NCBI RefSeq assembly: GCF_014138605.1
Contig: NZ_JACJHX010000010.1
Location: forward strand, 91,082 to 155,081
DNA from: Peribacillus huizhouensis
GTDB taxonomy: Bacteria; Bacillota; Bacilli; Bacillales; DSM-1321
DNA: 64,000 nucleotides
Reading direction: 5' to 3'
A program made the position numbers and the translations under genes. Shown one piece after another: positions 44,217 to 52,192 of this stretch. Positions within the stretch are counted from its first letter, which is position 1; each line of letters begins with the position of its first letter. The notes below the pieces were generated by a model. It saw nothing but the letters and a program-made list of their open reading frames with translations. It did no database searches and was not told the origin of the DNA.

Positions 44217-45416
44217 TTATTTATATGCATGAACCTCTTGTTTACTCGCATTTGATTTTTTCCCATGTAAAAGATAATAAACAAACATACATGCAAACCC
44301 TACTAATGCCATACTCACGTATAGACCATTATAGCCGATAACAGGGATTAGGAAGCCGAGGGTAAAAGGTCCGATACCTATGCCTAAATCAACGAACACA
44401 AAGAAGGTAGATGTGGCAAGCCCCATCTTATGTCGTGGCGAATTCTTTACTGCAATAGCTTGAGCGCTTGATTGGAAGGTTCCATATCCAATACCGATTA
44501 GCGCACCTGCAGCCAATAGCATAAGTCCATGACTCGCTTGACTGAGAAGTAGCATCCCTATACCAAATAAAAGCAAGGAGGGGTAAATGACGAAGTTCTC
44601 TCCCTTTAGATCAAACCAACGACCCGTAAATGGTCGAGACGCTAATAAAAAAATGGCAAACACAACAAAAAAGAAACTTGCAACATTCACTAAGCCAATT
44701 TCCTTTGAATATGCCGTCAAGAAAGTTAAAACGCTAGAATAAGAAAACCCTACAATACACATGACAAAGGCAATCGGTAATGCCTTTGCTTCGAAGAAAT
44801 CTCCCACTTTGATTCCTTTCAATGTTTCCCTTTCCATTGCTGTTAGTTCTACTTTTCTAGTTTTTATGAACAAGGTTGGTATAAAGGCAATAACGACAAA
44901 TAGAACACATGATGCAAAAATCATGTTGTACGTTCCATGTTGACTGAGAACCAATCCTAAAAACGGTCCAACTGCCATTGCCAGATTCATACTCATCGCA
45001 AAGTAACCGGTACCTTCCCCTCTACGTTCATTTGGAATAACATCGGCTGCAATCGTACCTGTCGCAGTTGACGCAAAGCCAAACGCAATCCCATGCAACA
45101 AGCGATTTATTAATAAAAACGCCAAGCTATCCGCTTTGAAATAGACCAATGTTGTAATAAGAAAAAGTACTAACGATCCATACAACATATTCTTTTTCCC
45201 AATCCGTTCAATGTATTTTCCGGCAAACGGCCGAACAGCCAGTGCTCCAATAACGAAAATACTAGATGCAAGTCCTGATTGACTTGTCGTTGCTCCGAAT
45301 TTATCAATTGTATAAACCGATAATGTGACCATTAATAAATAAAAGGTCATGAAAATAAAAAAATTCGTTGAAGAAATGATTAAGAAATCTTTCGTCCATA
45401 ATTTTGGTTTATTCAT
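44217..45416 (-). CDS. MFS transporter (YwoG-like drug efflux type)
   Basis: A 12-helix major facilitator of 399 residues; helix-2/3 motif GKYIERIGKKNMLYGSLVL and RLLHGIAFGFASTATGTIAA. The profile is that of a proton-coupled exporter. It follows a MarR gene by 11 bp, the same arrangement as ywoH-ywoG in B. subtilis, so export of a toxic or signalling compound under MarR control is inferred. The substrate is unknown. AAGGTGG precedes the ATG. Confidence 0.85.
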   Translation of the reverse strand: MNKPKLWTKDFLIISSTNFFIFMTFYLLMVTLSVYTIDKFGATTSQSGLASSIFVIGALAVRPFAGKYIERIGKKNMLYGSLVLFLITTLVYFKADSLAFLLINRLLHGIAFGFASTATGTIAADVIPNERRGEGTGYFAMSMNLAMAVGPFLGLVLSQHGTYNMIFASCVLFVVIAFIPTLFIKTRKVELTAMERETLKGIKVGDFFEAKALPIAFVMCIVGFSYSSVLTFLTAYSKEIGLVNVASFFFVVFAIFLLASRPFTGRWFDLKGENFVIYPSLLLFGIGMLLLSQASHGLMLLAAGALIGIGYGTFQSSAQAIAVKNSPRHKMGLATSTFFVFVDLGIGIGPFTLGFLIPVIGYNGLYVSMALVGFACMFVYYLLHGKKSNASKQEVHAYK

Positions 45417-45427
45417 TTTTTACCACC

Positions 45428-45847
45428 TTATTTCTCTAAGTTGACACATAGCTTCGTAAGTGTCTGATATACCGCTTCCTTTTCTTGCTCCGAAATACCA
45501 TCCATGATTTTACATTCAAATTCATTCGTTGCTTCTCTACACGCTATATACACTTCTTCTCCTGCTTCTGTTAGCTGAATTCGTTTTTCACGGCGATCCT
45601 TCCCTGGGACTTGTTCAATAAAGCCTCCTTCACTTAAACGTTGGACCGTCCGCGTAATCGTAGGTTTTTCAACATTTAAGTATTCACCGATTTCAACAAG
45701 GGTTGTTGGACCTTTGGTTTTTAAAAAATAAACAATGCTCCATTGTGAATGAAAAAGACCGTATTGAAGAAGTTGCTCATTTAATTTCTTCGTGAACAAC
45801 CTATAGATCTGTAGATATTGGTGAAAGAATTGATGATTTGGGGTCAA
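45428..45847 (-). CDS. MarR-family transcriptional regulator
   Basis: A 139-residue winged-helix repressor. The DNA-binding part is LVEIGEYLNVEKPTITRTVQ followed by LSEGGFIEQVPGKDRREKRI (about 54-93), and flanking helices form the dimer region. Translation starts at TTG behind AGGAGG. A perfect 14-bp palindrome lies about 22 bp upstream and is the probable operator. It is the first gene of a two-gene unit with the MFS exporter. Confidence 0.9.
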   Translation of the reverse strand: MTPNHQFFHQYLQIYRLFTKKLNEQLLQYGLFHSQWSIVYFLKTKGPTTLVEIGEYLNVEKPTITRTVQRLSEGGFIEQVPGKDRREKRIQLTEAGEEVYIACREATNEFECKIMDGISEQEKEAVYQTLTKLCVNLEK

Positions 45848-45868
45848 TTTTATTTCCTCCTGAAATAG

Positions 45869-45882
45869 GTTACCTAGGTAAC
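45869..45882. promoter_or_regulatory. Probable MarR operator
   Basis: GTTACCTAGGTAAC is a perfect 14-bp palindrome, extended by partial symmetry in the flanks. It lies directly upstream of the ribosome site of the marR gene, where repressor binding would block the promoter. Confidence 0.7.
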
Positions 45883-45943
45883 TATATATCTATTTTATCA
45901 AAATGTCCAGTTTCTTGAAACACTATCCAGTGCTATTAATAAA

Positions 45944-46129
45944 AAGGCTTTGTTAAACTTGCCTGTTGATTGAAACGAAATGCGTTCGCCTTCCGTGGGC
46001 GGTCCGGGAGCCTCCTCGGCGCTGTGCGCCTGTGGCGTCTGCCTTTGACTCGCTTTTCCCGCAAGGAGTCTCACGCCTTCCGCTCCAATCAACATAGCGC
46101 CAAAAATCAACAATGAGCTTTATATAGCC
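45944..46129. repeat. MITE-like repeat L, copy 2
   Basis: The GC-rich interior (CGGGAGCCTCCTCGGCGCTG, CGCTTTTCCCGCAAGGAGTC, CGCTCCAATCAACATAGCGC) follows the same order as copy 1. The flanks AAGGCTTTGTTAAACTTGCC and, inverted, GGCTATATAAAGCTCATTG are weaker terminal inverted repeats. Confidence 0.7.
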
Positions 46130-46172
46130 AATAAAAAAAACACCTATATTAAGGCATTTTTTTCATTTCATT

Positions 46173-47054
46173 TTAAGCTTCGTTAACTGCTTGTACTTCC
46201 TTTAACACTTCATGAATCGCTTTGGCAACACCATGTTCATCATTTTTCGCTGTGACGAAATGACATAACCTCTGAATCTCTAGCGGGGCATTTCCCATAG
46301 CTACTGAGCGGCCAACTCGTTCAAACATGGACACATCATTATAATTATCACCAATAGCCATCGCATCCTTCATGGATTCTCCCTTATTCGCTAAGTAAAT
46401 CATCAAAGCATTTCCTTTTTGTGCGGCTTCACTTGAAATTTCCAAGTTTTCACGTCCTGATGATGAAACGGCAAGACCTTTAATTCGCTTAATTTTACCA
46501 GCTACTTGACCTAAAGCGGTAAGATCATTAGAAAAAACAAGCATTTTATGAATCACAACGCTCGGCATTGTAAATAATTCACGATAATCGGTAATTGTAT
46601 TTACAAGGCCCATCTTTAATCGCTCATGGGCGCGTGCTGTGACTTTCAAAGGATCGAGATCCGGATTTGCAGTTAAGATAATATCAACTAAAACTGCAAC
46701 AGAGGCCTCATAGTTTTTCGAATATACACCATTGCTTGTGTACACTTCAAAATAAAGATTTTCCTTTTCAAGCAACTCAATCATCTCAAGTCCCACTTCA
46801 GAGCTCATCGGATTGGACGCAACAATTTGCCCATCTTGTGTGTAAACAGCTGCCCCATTCGCAGCTATAATGGGTAAGTCGAGCTTCGCTTCATCCAATG
46901 CAATACGGGCTTCTTCATAGGATCTTCCAGTAGCTACAATCACTTCAATGCCTTGTCTTTGAGCCGCTTCAATCGCATCCTTATTTTCTTTGCTCACTTT
47001 TTGAACTTTATTCAATAATGTTCCGTCCATATCTGTAGCTATCGTTTTAATCAC
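46173..47054 (-). CDS. Cof-type HAD-IIB phosphatase
   Basis: A haloacid-dehalogenase-fold sugar- or nucleotide-phosphate phosphatase. The 293 residues start at GTG 47052-47054 (AGGTG six bases upstream) and carry motif I ATDMDGTLLN, motif II in VIVATGRSYEEA, the IIB cap domain, and motifs III/IV in AQKGNALMIYL and AIGDNYNDVSMFERVG. Substrate cannot be deduced; Cof proteins are broad. It precedes the aldo/keto reductase order on the same strand with a 57-bp gap. Confidence 0.88.
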   Translation of the reverse strand: MIKTIATDMDGTLLNKVQKVSKENKDAIEAAQRQGIEVIVATGRSYEEARIALDEAKLDLPIIAANGAAVYTQDGQIVASNPMSSEVGLEMIELLEKENLYFEVYTSNGVYSKNYEASVAVLVDIILTANPDLDPLKVTARAHERLKMGLVNTITDYRELFTMPSVVIHKMLVFSNDLTALGQVAGKIKRIKGLAVSSSGRENLEISSEAAQKGNALMIYLANKGESMKDAMAIGDNYNDVSMFERVGRSVAMGNAPLEIQRLCHFVTAKNDEHGVAKAIHEVLKEVQAVNEA

Positions 47055-47111
47055 TTTATTCACCTCATACCATTCATTTTTCATATCTTTATATTACTGC
47101 GTTAATTTTTG

Positions 47112-48011
47112 TTAATCGACATTTTTGCCACGCGATGCTACCCAAATTTCATACCATTGCTCTCTGCTAATATTCAACGATAAAGCATGAACTGCCGCTT
47201 TGATTCTTTCCATTTTTCCTGAACCGACAATCGGCATAATTTTTGCAGGGTGATGCATGAGCCAGGCATACGCAACTTCATCAATGCTTTGTGCATTCAT
47301 ATCAGCCGCAGCTTGTTCAAGGGCTTGGCGGACTCTAATAGCCTGATTGTCTTCACCTGTGAACAACTTCCCCCTTGCAAGTGGTGACCAAGCCATCGGA
47401 GGCATGTTCTCCTTGATACATTGATCTAAAACCCCGTTTTCAAAATGATCACGATACAGGGCCGATAGTTCGATCTGATTGGTCACAAGCGGTACATCTA
47501 AATATGCGTTTAGCATTTCCACTTGTGATGGCAAATAGTTCGATACACCAAAATGCTTCACCTTTCCTGCCTGCTTTAATCTCATGAATGCTTCCGCTAC
47601 CTCTTCGGGATTCAGCAAAACATCCGGGCGATGCAGCAACAAGACATCTATATAATCCGTTTGAAGATATGTAAGAGACCGCTCTACTGATTCAATAATA
47701 TGTTCTTTACTACTATCATAATGATTCAAATGAACGCCATTATGTTCATTTGCTAGCTTAATTCCACATTTCGTAACGATTTCCAGTTTATCACGAAGTT
47801 CAGGCTTTAAAGCTAATGCTTCCCCAAAAAGAGCTTCACAAGTATACTTCCCGTAAATGTTGGCTGTATCAATCGTTGTAATCCCAAGCTCTAAGCATTG
47901 TTCGATTAACTCTATTCTTTTCTTTACAGAATAGTTCCAATCGGCTAACCGCCAATGACCATGAATAATTCTCGAAAAGGATAAATCGCTCTGTAGCCTA
48001 ATACGTTCCAT
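47112..48011 (-). CDS. Aldo/keto reductase (YdhF-like)
   Basis: An NADPH-dependent oxidoreductase of 299 residues with the TIM-barrel AKR fold. Catalytic residues are seen in TTIDTANIYGKYTCEALFGE (Asp and Tyr) and IDVLLLHRPD (His region), with the cofactor segment IMPIVGSGKMERIKAAV near the end. The ATG at 48009-48011 has AGGAG upstream; the longer frame is unsupported. The substrate is unknown. It is preceded by the tandem ATPase gene with a hairpin between them. Confidence 0.88.
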   Translation of the reverse strand: MERIRLQSDLSFSRIIHGHWRLADWNYSVKKRIELIEQCLELGITTIDTANIYGKYTCEALFGEALALKPELRDKLEIVTKCGIKLANEHNGVHLNHYDSSKEHIIESVERSLTYLQTDYIDVLLLHRPDVLLNPEEVAEAFMRLKQAGKVKHFGVSNYLPSQVEMLNAYLDVPLVTNQIELSALYRDHFENGVLDQCIKENMPPMAWSPLARGKLFTGEDNQAIRVRQALEQAAADMNAQSIDEVAYAWLMHHPAKIMPIVGSGKMERIKAAVHALSLNISREQWYEIWVASRGKNVD

Positions 48012-48067
48012 TTTGTTCTCACTCCTGACTGCTTCCATTTTAGCAAAGAACAGGACAAAAGCACACA

Positions 48068-48108
48068 AGGATGACTCATAAGGCCAAAAGCACCTTTAAG
48101 TCATCCTC
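48068..48108 (-). terminator. Hairpin after the tandem ATPase gene
   Basis: On the minus strand AGGATGACTTAAAGGTGC pairs with GGCCTTATGAGTCATCCT in a long interrupted stem. The T-run is weak, so termination may be partial. Confidence 0.5.
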
Positions 48109-48116
48109 TTCTACTA

Positions 48117-49217
48117 TTATATAAGCGGTTGAGCAATCTGATTGACCTTTTCGCAAATACTGTTGTGAATTCGATCTATTTCCGAAAAATCCATGTTACG
48201 TATATAGATTTCTTCCAGTTCATCATGTAAGGATTTTGCTCTTGCTAAAGCTTTTGTCGCTTCCTTCATTTTCGTACGGTATCTTGTTGAAATATCTTGG
48301 ATTTGATCGCTATACAATTCATCAGTCCCAGGAAGAATCGCTTCTTGATAAATGTCCACAATTTCATCACCTTGGCGACTTGGAAAATATTCATGAGGCG
48401 CTGTACTGTCGAAAATAGCCACTCCTATTTCACGTACAATGACCATATCAAGACTGTTCGGATCAAAACCACAATGATAGATTTCAACGTCAAAACCACG
48501 CTGCTCTGCTTCAAGCGCCAATTTCTTGAGCATCGTTGATTTCCCTGATCCTGGCCGCCCTTTTAGAAAATAGCGCTTGGCTATATCTTCTGTTAAATTC
48601 GGCACATAATCGACCGCTCCTATTGGAGTAGCTGCCCCTAAAAATCGGTGCCTGATTTCTGACTTTTTATTAATAAAAATTTCTCCAAAAAAGGTATCCT
48701 TCAATTTCTCAGTCAGCTTATTCACCTTCTGAAAATCTAGATTGGCGATGTAGATTTCTTCCCACTCATCATGGACTGCTAAAGCGGAAGCAAATAAAGA
48801 ATAAGCATCTTCAAAAGCACCGTTGATTTCACTTGTTAACTTCATAATTTCTTGCTTATTTTGACTAAGAGTTTGCGAATCCCAAGCTGTCCCAAGATTG
48901 ATATATTCTTCTATTGCACCTGGTGCTTTCGGCTCTATTACATGTGGTGCCGTACCATCCACAATTCCAACCTTTAAATCGGTTATGATCACTCCATCAA
49001 TTGAATCTGAATCTGATGAGCAATGCATGAGCTGGATATCGAACCCCTTCTCCACCCATTCCTTCCCTACTTTCTTCATCAGTGTAGATTTTCCAGTCCC
49101 TGGGCCACCTTTTAAAATATATAATCTTTCTAGCTCCTGCAAATTAGATTCATATAAACTGTGAAATCCTTTTGCTGTGTTTCCACCTGCAAAATAATGT
49201 TTGGTTTTTCCAGTCAC
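48117..49217 (-). CDS. Tandem P-loop ATPase of the PRK06851 type
   Basis: A 366-residue protein built from two similar nucleotide-binding halves. The first Walker A is KGGPGTGKSTLMKKVGKEW (about 36-54), the second KGRPGSGKSTMLKKLALEA (about 211-229). Each half also repeats an HC(S/G)...D region (LMHCSSDSDSIDGVII and EIYHCGFDPNSLDMVIV) and a GTAPHVIEP / STAPHEYFP motif, so it arose by internal duplication. Translation starts at GTG. The family is widespread in Firmicutes, but its function is unknown to me. Confidence 0.8.
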   Translation of the reverse strand: MTGKTKHYFAGGNTAKGFHSLYESNLQELERLYILKGGPGTGKSTLMKKVGKEWVEKGFDIQLMHCSSDSDSIDGVIITDLKVGIVDGTAPHVIEPKAPGAIEEYINLGTAWDSQTLSQNKQEIMKLTSEINGAFEDAYSLFASALAVHDEWEEIYIANLDFQKVNKLTEKLKDTFFGEIFINKKSEIRHRFLGAATPIGAVDYVPNLTEDIAKRYFLKGRPGSGKSTMLKKLALEAEQRGFDVEIYHCGFDPNSLDMVIVREIGVAIFDSTAPHEYFPSRQGDEIVDIYQEAILPGTDELYSDQIQDISTRYRTKMKEATKALARAKSLHDELEEIYIRNMDFSEIDRIHNSICEKVNQIAQPLI

Positions 49218-49332
49218 CTATTCAACACTCTCCTTTATGCCCTGATACTTGAGAGATATCTTTGCTTTCAACGCTAGAATATGCGCGAGATGTCGATTGG
49301 GTGAACGCCTATTATGAGAGAGCCTATCCATA

Positions 49333-49413
49333 TAAAGTGAAACTTCAATCAGTCAAGTTGTCTTAAACCACCCACTGATTGTTAGTCCGGGATTTTACTA
49401 CAAATTAATGCGA
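49333..49413 (+). repeat. Dispersed repeat J, copy 6
   Basis: AAGTGAAACTTCAATCAGTC, a ACCACCCACTGATTG inverse, and a tail TCCGGGATTTTACTACAAAT TAATGCG show a mostly palindromic J element. It lies upstream of the tandem ATPase gene. Confidence 0.6.
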
Positions 49414-49490
49414 AAAAAGGATCGAACCTCACAATCTTTTATACAATGCTAGATTGCATTAGTATAGATCTTGCGGTTAGACCCTTTTAT
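49414..49490 (-). terminator. Terminator after the cobalamin operon and ybaK
   Basis: On the minus strand GGGTCTAACCGCAAGATC can pair with GATTGTGAGGTTCGATCC, followed by TTTTTTCGC. It lies after the ybaK stop, where the long operon would end. Confidence 0.65.
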
Positions 49491-49502
49491 AGGATATCCT
49501 CT

Positions 49503-49976
49503 TTATTTAATTAACTCGACAAACTTTGCATCAACTGTTTCAGCAAGCTTGTTTGGTTCCACTTCTATTTGCGTGCCAATCTTTCCAGCACTAACGATCA
49601 TTGTAGCTAAAGCTAGCGCGCTTTTATCAATAAAGGTCGGGTACAACTTCTTCATCCCGACTGGCGAACAGCCGCCGCGGATGTATCCTGTCCATTTTTG
49701 TAACTCTTTCACAGGAAGCATTTCCATTTTCTTCGCTCCTGCCGCCTTAGCTGCTTTTTTCAAATCAAGTTCGCCACCGACTGGAATGACAAAAACAAAG
49801 AGATTCGGTCCACTTTGCGAAACAAGCGTCTTAAAAACAGCATCAGCTTGTTTGCCAATTTTATCAGCTACCGCTGTGCCATGGATTTTTCCATCTTCAT
49901 TGTCATATGTAAGAATTTCGTACTCTACTTTTTTACCATCAAGGATTCTCATGGCATTTGTTTTACTCACACGCAT
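49503..49976 (-). CDS. ybaK: Cys-tRNA(Pro)/Cys-tRNA(Cys) deacylase YbaK
   Basis: A trans-editing hydrolase that removes cysteine from mischarged tRNA-Pro. The 157 residues belong to the YbaK/ProX fold, with FKTLVSQSGPNLFVFVIP, a conserved lysine in LDLKKAAKAAG and the GYIRGGCSPVGMKKLYPTFI loop (about 92-111). The preferred start is the ATG at 49974-49976, with AAAGGATGG upstream. It lies 19 bp after cblS and is probably cotranscribed with the cobalamin genes, although it has no functional tie to them. Confidence 0.92.
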   Translation of the reverse strand: MRVSKTNAMRILDGKKVEYEILTYDNEDGKIHGTAVADKIGKQADAVFKTLVSQSGPNLFVFVIPVGGELDLKKAAKAAGAKKMEMLPVKELQKWTGYIRGGCSPVGMKKLYPTFIDKSALALATMIVSAGKIGTQIEVEPNKLAETVDAKFVELIK

Positions 49977-49995
49977 AATTGCCATCCTTTCATAT

Positions 49996-50676
49996 TTAAC
50001 CTACAAAATAATATCCTGCTAATTTTCTTAATTCTTCTTCAAGATGATCGGGGTAGGAAATAAGGAAGCAAGTTGAAGGTCCTGCAGATGTTTCAACGTT
50101 GACTTGATTTCTTAGTGTATCTGGGATATCCGTATCACTCAACTTTCGCCATTCATATGCAATACCCTTTGATCCGACTGGGAGCACGACTACATCTTCG
50201 TATTCACAAACTGCTTTAAACAAAGAAAGTGGTGCAATACGGTCCTCCTTCTCGATGACCTCATTGCCAACAAGAGGATGTCCGATAATAGCCACTTTCC
50301 TCATCCGATTGATCTCGACTGAGCCATTCCATTTACCGATCACGATCATTCCAAGAGCAGACTGTAATAATGGTAGATTGCTTTCTGTACTTCCAGTAAT
50401 CGGCAAATCCAAACCTAACTCTTTTTGTCCCGCCAACACTCCTGTGCAGATATCATCCCATGCTGCTTCACCGCAAAAATTCTGTACAGTTACCGCAATC
50501 GGAATGGCACCTGCTGCCATGCATTCCATTACCGCTACCCGAAATGAGTAATATGCTGTCACTTCATAAGGAACTTTTACAACATCCTTTTCCTTTATGC
50601 CAATGCCGCCGCTATTATCACATGAAATAATTAAAGTTTCAGAATGAGAGATCGGTAATTTTAATACATCTCTCAT
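49996..50676 (-). CDS. cblS: Alpha-ribazole kinase CblS
   Basis: Phosphorylates alpha-ribazole, the lower-ligand nucleoside of cobalamin, to the 5'-phosphate used by CobS. The 226-residue protein resembles the AIR synthase/ThiL-like fold: LIISCDNSGGIGIKEKDVVK (about 15-34), ECMAAGAIPIAVTVQNF, TGSTESNLPL and VAIIGHPLVGNEV. In Geobacillus, CblT and CblS form the alpha-ribazole salvage route, and here the two genes overlap by 4 bp (ATGA). The assignment rests on that pairing, the B12 operon context and the fold. Confidence 0.82.
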   Translation of the reverse strand: MRDVLKLPISHSETLIISCDNSGGIGIKEKDVVKVPYEVTAYYSFRVAVMECMAAGAIPIAVTVQNFCGEAAWDDICTGVLAGQKELGLDLPITGSTESNLPLLQSALGMIVIGKWNGSVEINRMRKVAIIGHPLVGNEVIEKEDRIAPLSLFKAVCEYEDVVVLPVGSKGIAYEWRKLSDTDIPDTLRNQVNVETSAGPSTCFLISYPDHLEEELRKLAGYYFVG

Positions 50677-51164
50677 TTCTTTGTACCTTCGCTCATCATT
50701 TTTTGCAAAATAGGTGTCAATCGCGGCAGTAAAATTAGGGCAATCCCTAAATTAATCGCTGTTGCAATGGTTAGCGATGGAATTAATGCCACAAAAAATG
50801 ACCAGCTGATAATAATTATGAAGGGGATTGGAGAAATAAATGCATTTCCAACAAAAAATAACAGAGATGCCCCGAGCTTATTACCCCCTCGATACAAAAT
50901 CCCGAATGTCCACGCAAGCAAGGCCATTTCTAGCATTATGATGAAATGAAGGGGTCCGAGCAACATTCCACCTATAATAGCTGAAATGAGATGCCCGAGT
51001 CCGCCGACAACTGCCCCCGCAACCGGGCCGAGTAAACATGCCGCTAGTAACGAAGGAAAACTGTCCAGTGCCACACTGCCAATAATACCTGGTATTTTTA
51101 TAAAAGCACCTGCTGCCGATAAAGCAATAAAGATGGCAAGGACGCTCATTTGTTTAACATTCAT
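50673..51164 (-). CDS. cblT: Alpha-ribazole transporter CblT (ECF-type S component)
   Basis: A small membrane protein of 163 residues with about five to six helices. The family look is VLAIFIALSAAGAFIKIPGI, then LDSFPSLLAACLLGPVAGAV and GGLGHLISAIIGGMLLGP (about 57-74). The preferred start MNVKQM at 51164 directly follows the adenosyltransferase stop; the longer frame overlaps that gene and lacks a ribosome site. The next gene is alpha-ribazole kinase, the pairing described in Geobacillus. Whether it works alone or with a shared ECF energising module cannot be told here. Confidence 0.8.
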   Translation of the reverse strand: MNVKQMSVLAIFIALSAAGAFIKIPGIIGSVALDSFPSLLAACLLGPVAGAVVGGLGHLISAIIGGMLLGPLHFIIMLEMALLAWTFGILYRGGNKLGASLLFFVGNAFISPIPFIIIISWSFFVALIPSLTIATAINLGIALILLPRLTPILQKMMSEGTKK

Positions 51165-51165
51165 T

Positions 51166-51753
51166 TCAATCCGTTTGCTCCTTTTTCTTGGTGTTGTGGA
51201 ACACTTTCGCACTTCTGACATATTCTATATCTTTCACCCCTTGGCGTACATTAATCACTCGCGCAAGCGCAAAGAAGTAGTCAGATAATCTATTTAAATA
51301 TTGCAGAGACAGAGGAGAGACCGCGGCCCCTGATTTCATAAGCGTTACAGTCAGTCGTTCAGCCCGACGTACAACCGTTCTAGCAATATGAATGGTTGCT
51401 GCTGGCTTCGTTCCCCCTGGTAAAATAAATTTCTCAAGTGGCGGTGCTTCCGAAATATATTCATCAATACGCTGTTCTAAATACGTAATAGCTTCTGCAG
51501 TTAGCTTTTCCGGTGCTTTATCGGAAATCGTTGCTAAATCACCGCCACAATCAAATAATTCATGCTGGATCTTCTCCAGATCTGCTAAAACATCCGCGAA
51601 TTTTGTAGGATCTAATTCCGCCATAGCTAGCCCAACGTAGCTGTTCACCTCATCAACCGTTCCATACGCTTCAACTCGAATGTCATCCTTATCCACTCGG
51701 CCGCCAATTACGCTTGTTTTCCCTTTATCTCCTGTACGTGTGTAAATATTCAT
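51166..51753 (-). CDS. Cob(I)alamin adenosyltransferase, PduO type
   Basis: Transfers the adenosyl group of ATP to cob(I)alamin or cobinamide to make the coenzyme form. The 195 residues begin MNIYTRTGDKGKTSVIGGR, the ATP-binding N-terminus of PduO-type enzymes, and include VEAYGTVDEVNSYVGLA and the helix AARTVVRRAERL-like segment ARTVVRRAERLTVTLM (about 126-141). It lies within the B12 operon, 13 bp after a CobU-like gene. Its product would be needed by IcmF, whose gene starts the window. Confidence 0.93.
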   Translation of the reverse strand: MNIYTRTGDKGKTSVIGGRVDKDDIRVEAYGTVDEVNSYVGLAMAELDPTKFADVLADLEKIQHELFDCGGDLATISDKAPEKLTAEAITYLEQRIDEYISEAPPLEKFILPGGTKPAATIHIARTVVRRAERLTVTLMKSGAAVSPLSLQYLNRLSDYFFALARVINVRQGVKDIEYVRSAKVFHNTKKKEQTD

Positions 51754-51766
51754 GCTTTCATCCCCC

Positions 51767-52192
51767 CTATTTTAATTGTTGATTTAAGCCATACCAAATG
51801 ATATCGACGCGATTTGATAGGTCTGTCAAGTCTTGATATATCCAACCTGTAACATCCCGCCAAGTTCGGTCTAGTTTGTTCATTGGGACAATTCCCTTGG
51901 AAATATCCGTTCCAATCATTATGATTAATCGATCTTCTTCCTCCCGCTCCCATTCGCGCCAGCTTTGGATGTACGTTTTCCAATTAGCACGAATGTTTGA
52001 ACCATCACGACTCTCTACATCATTCTTGATCCACATCTCAATTCCTTCTAATACAATCTTTTTTTCTGAAAAATCATTTGACCGAACCGGGAGTGGATGA
52101 TTATGATAAGCCGAAATCCATTGTTTTGGCTCATATAGCGCCCTTACCCATTTTCTTTTCCCATTATAGGCACCGCCCGTAATGAAGTGCAT
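51767..52192 (-). CDS. Short CobU-like protein with altered P-loop
   Basis: A 141-residue protein resembling the N-terminal and central parts of adenosylcobinamide kinase/guanylyltransferase: MHFITGGAYNGKRKWVRALY, VLEGIEMWIKND, RLIIMIGTDISKGIVPMNKL and TWRDVTGWIYQDL. The P-loop reads GGAYNGKRK in place of GGxRSGKST, so the usual Ser/Thr is missing. The start overlaps the end of the phosphatase gene by 49 bp. It may be a non-kinase paralogue, for example retaining guanylyltransferase function or a regulatory role; the true CobU is at 53.5 kb. Function is uncertain. Confidence 0.7.
   Translation of the reverse strand: MHFITGGAYNGKRKWVRALYEPKQWISAYHNHPLPVRSNDFSEKKIVLEGIEMWIKNDVESRDGSNIRANWKTYIQSWREWEREEEDRLIIMIGTDISKGIVPMNKLDRTWRDVTGWIYQDLTDLSNRVDIIWYGLNQQLK

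Noticed and set aside
43647..46113. Short open frames at 43647-43853 and 45898-46113
   Set aside because: Both are translations of the GC-rich L repeats and flanking DNA, without ribosome sites or protein families.
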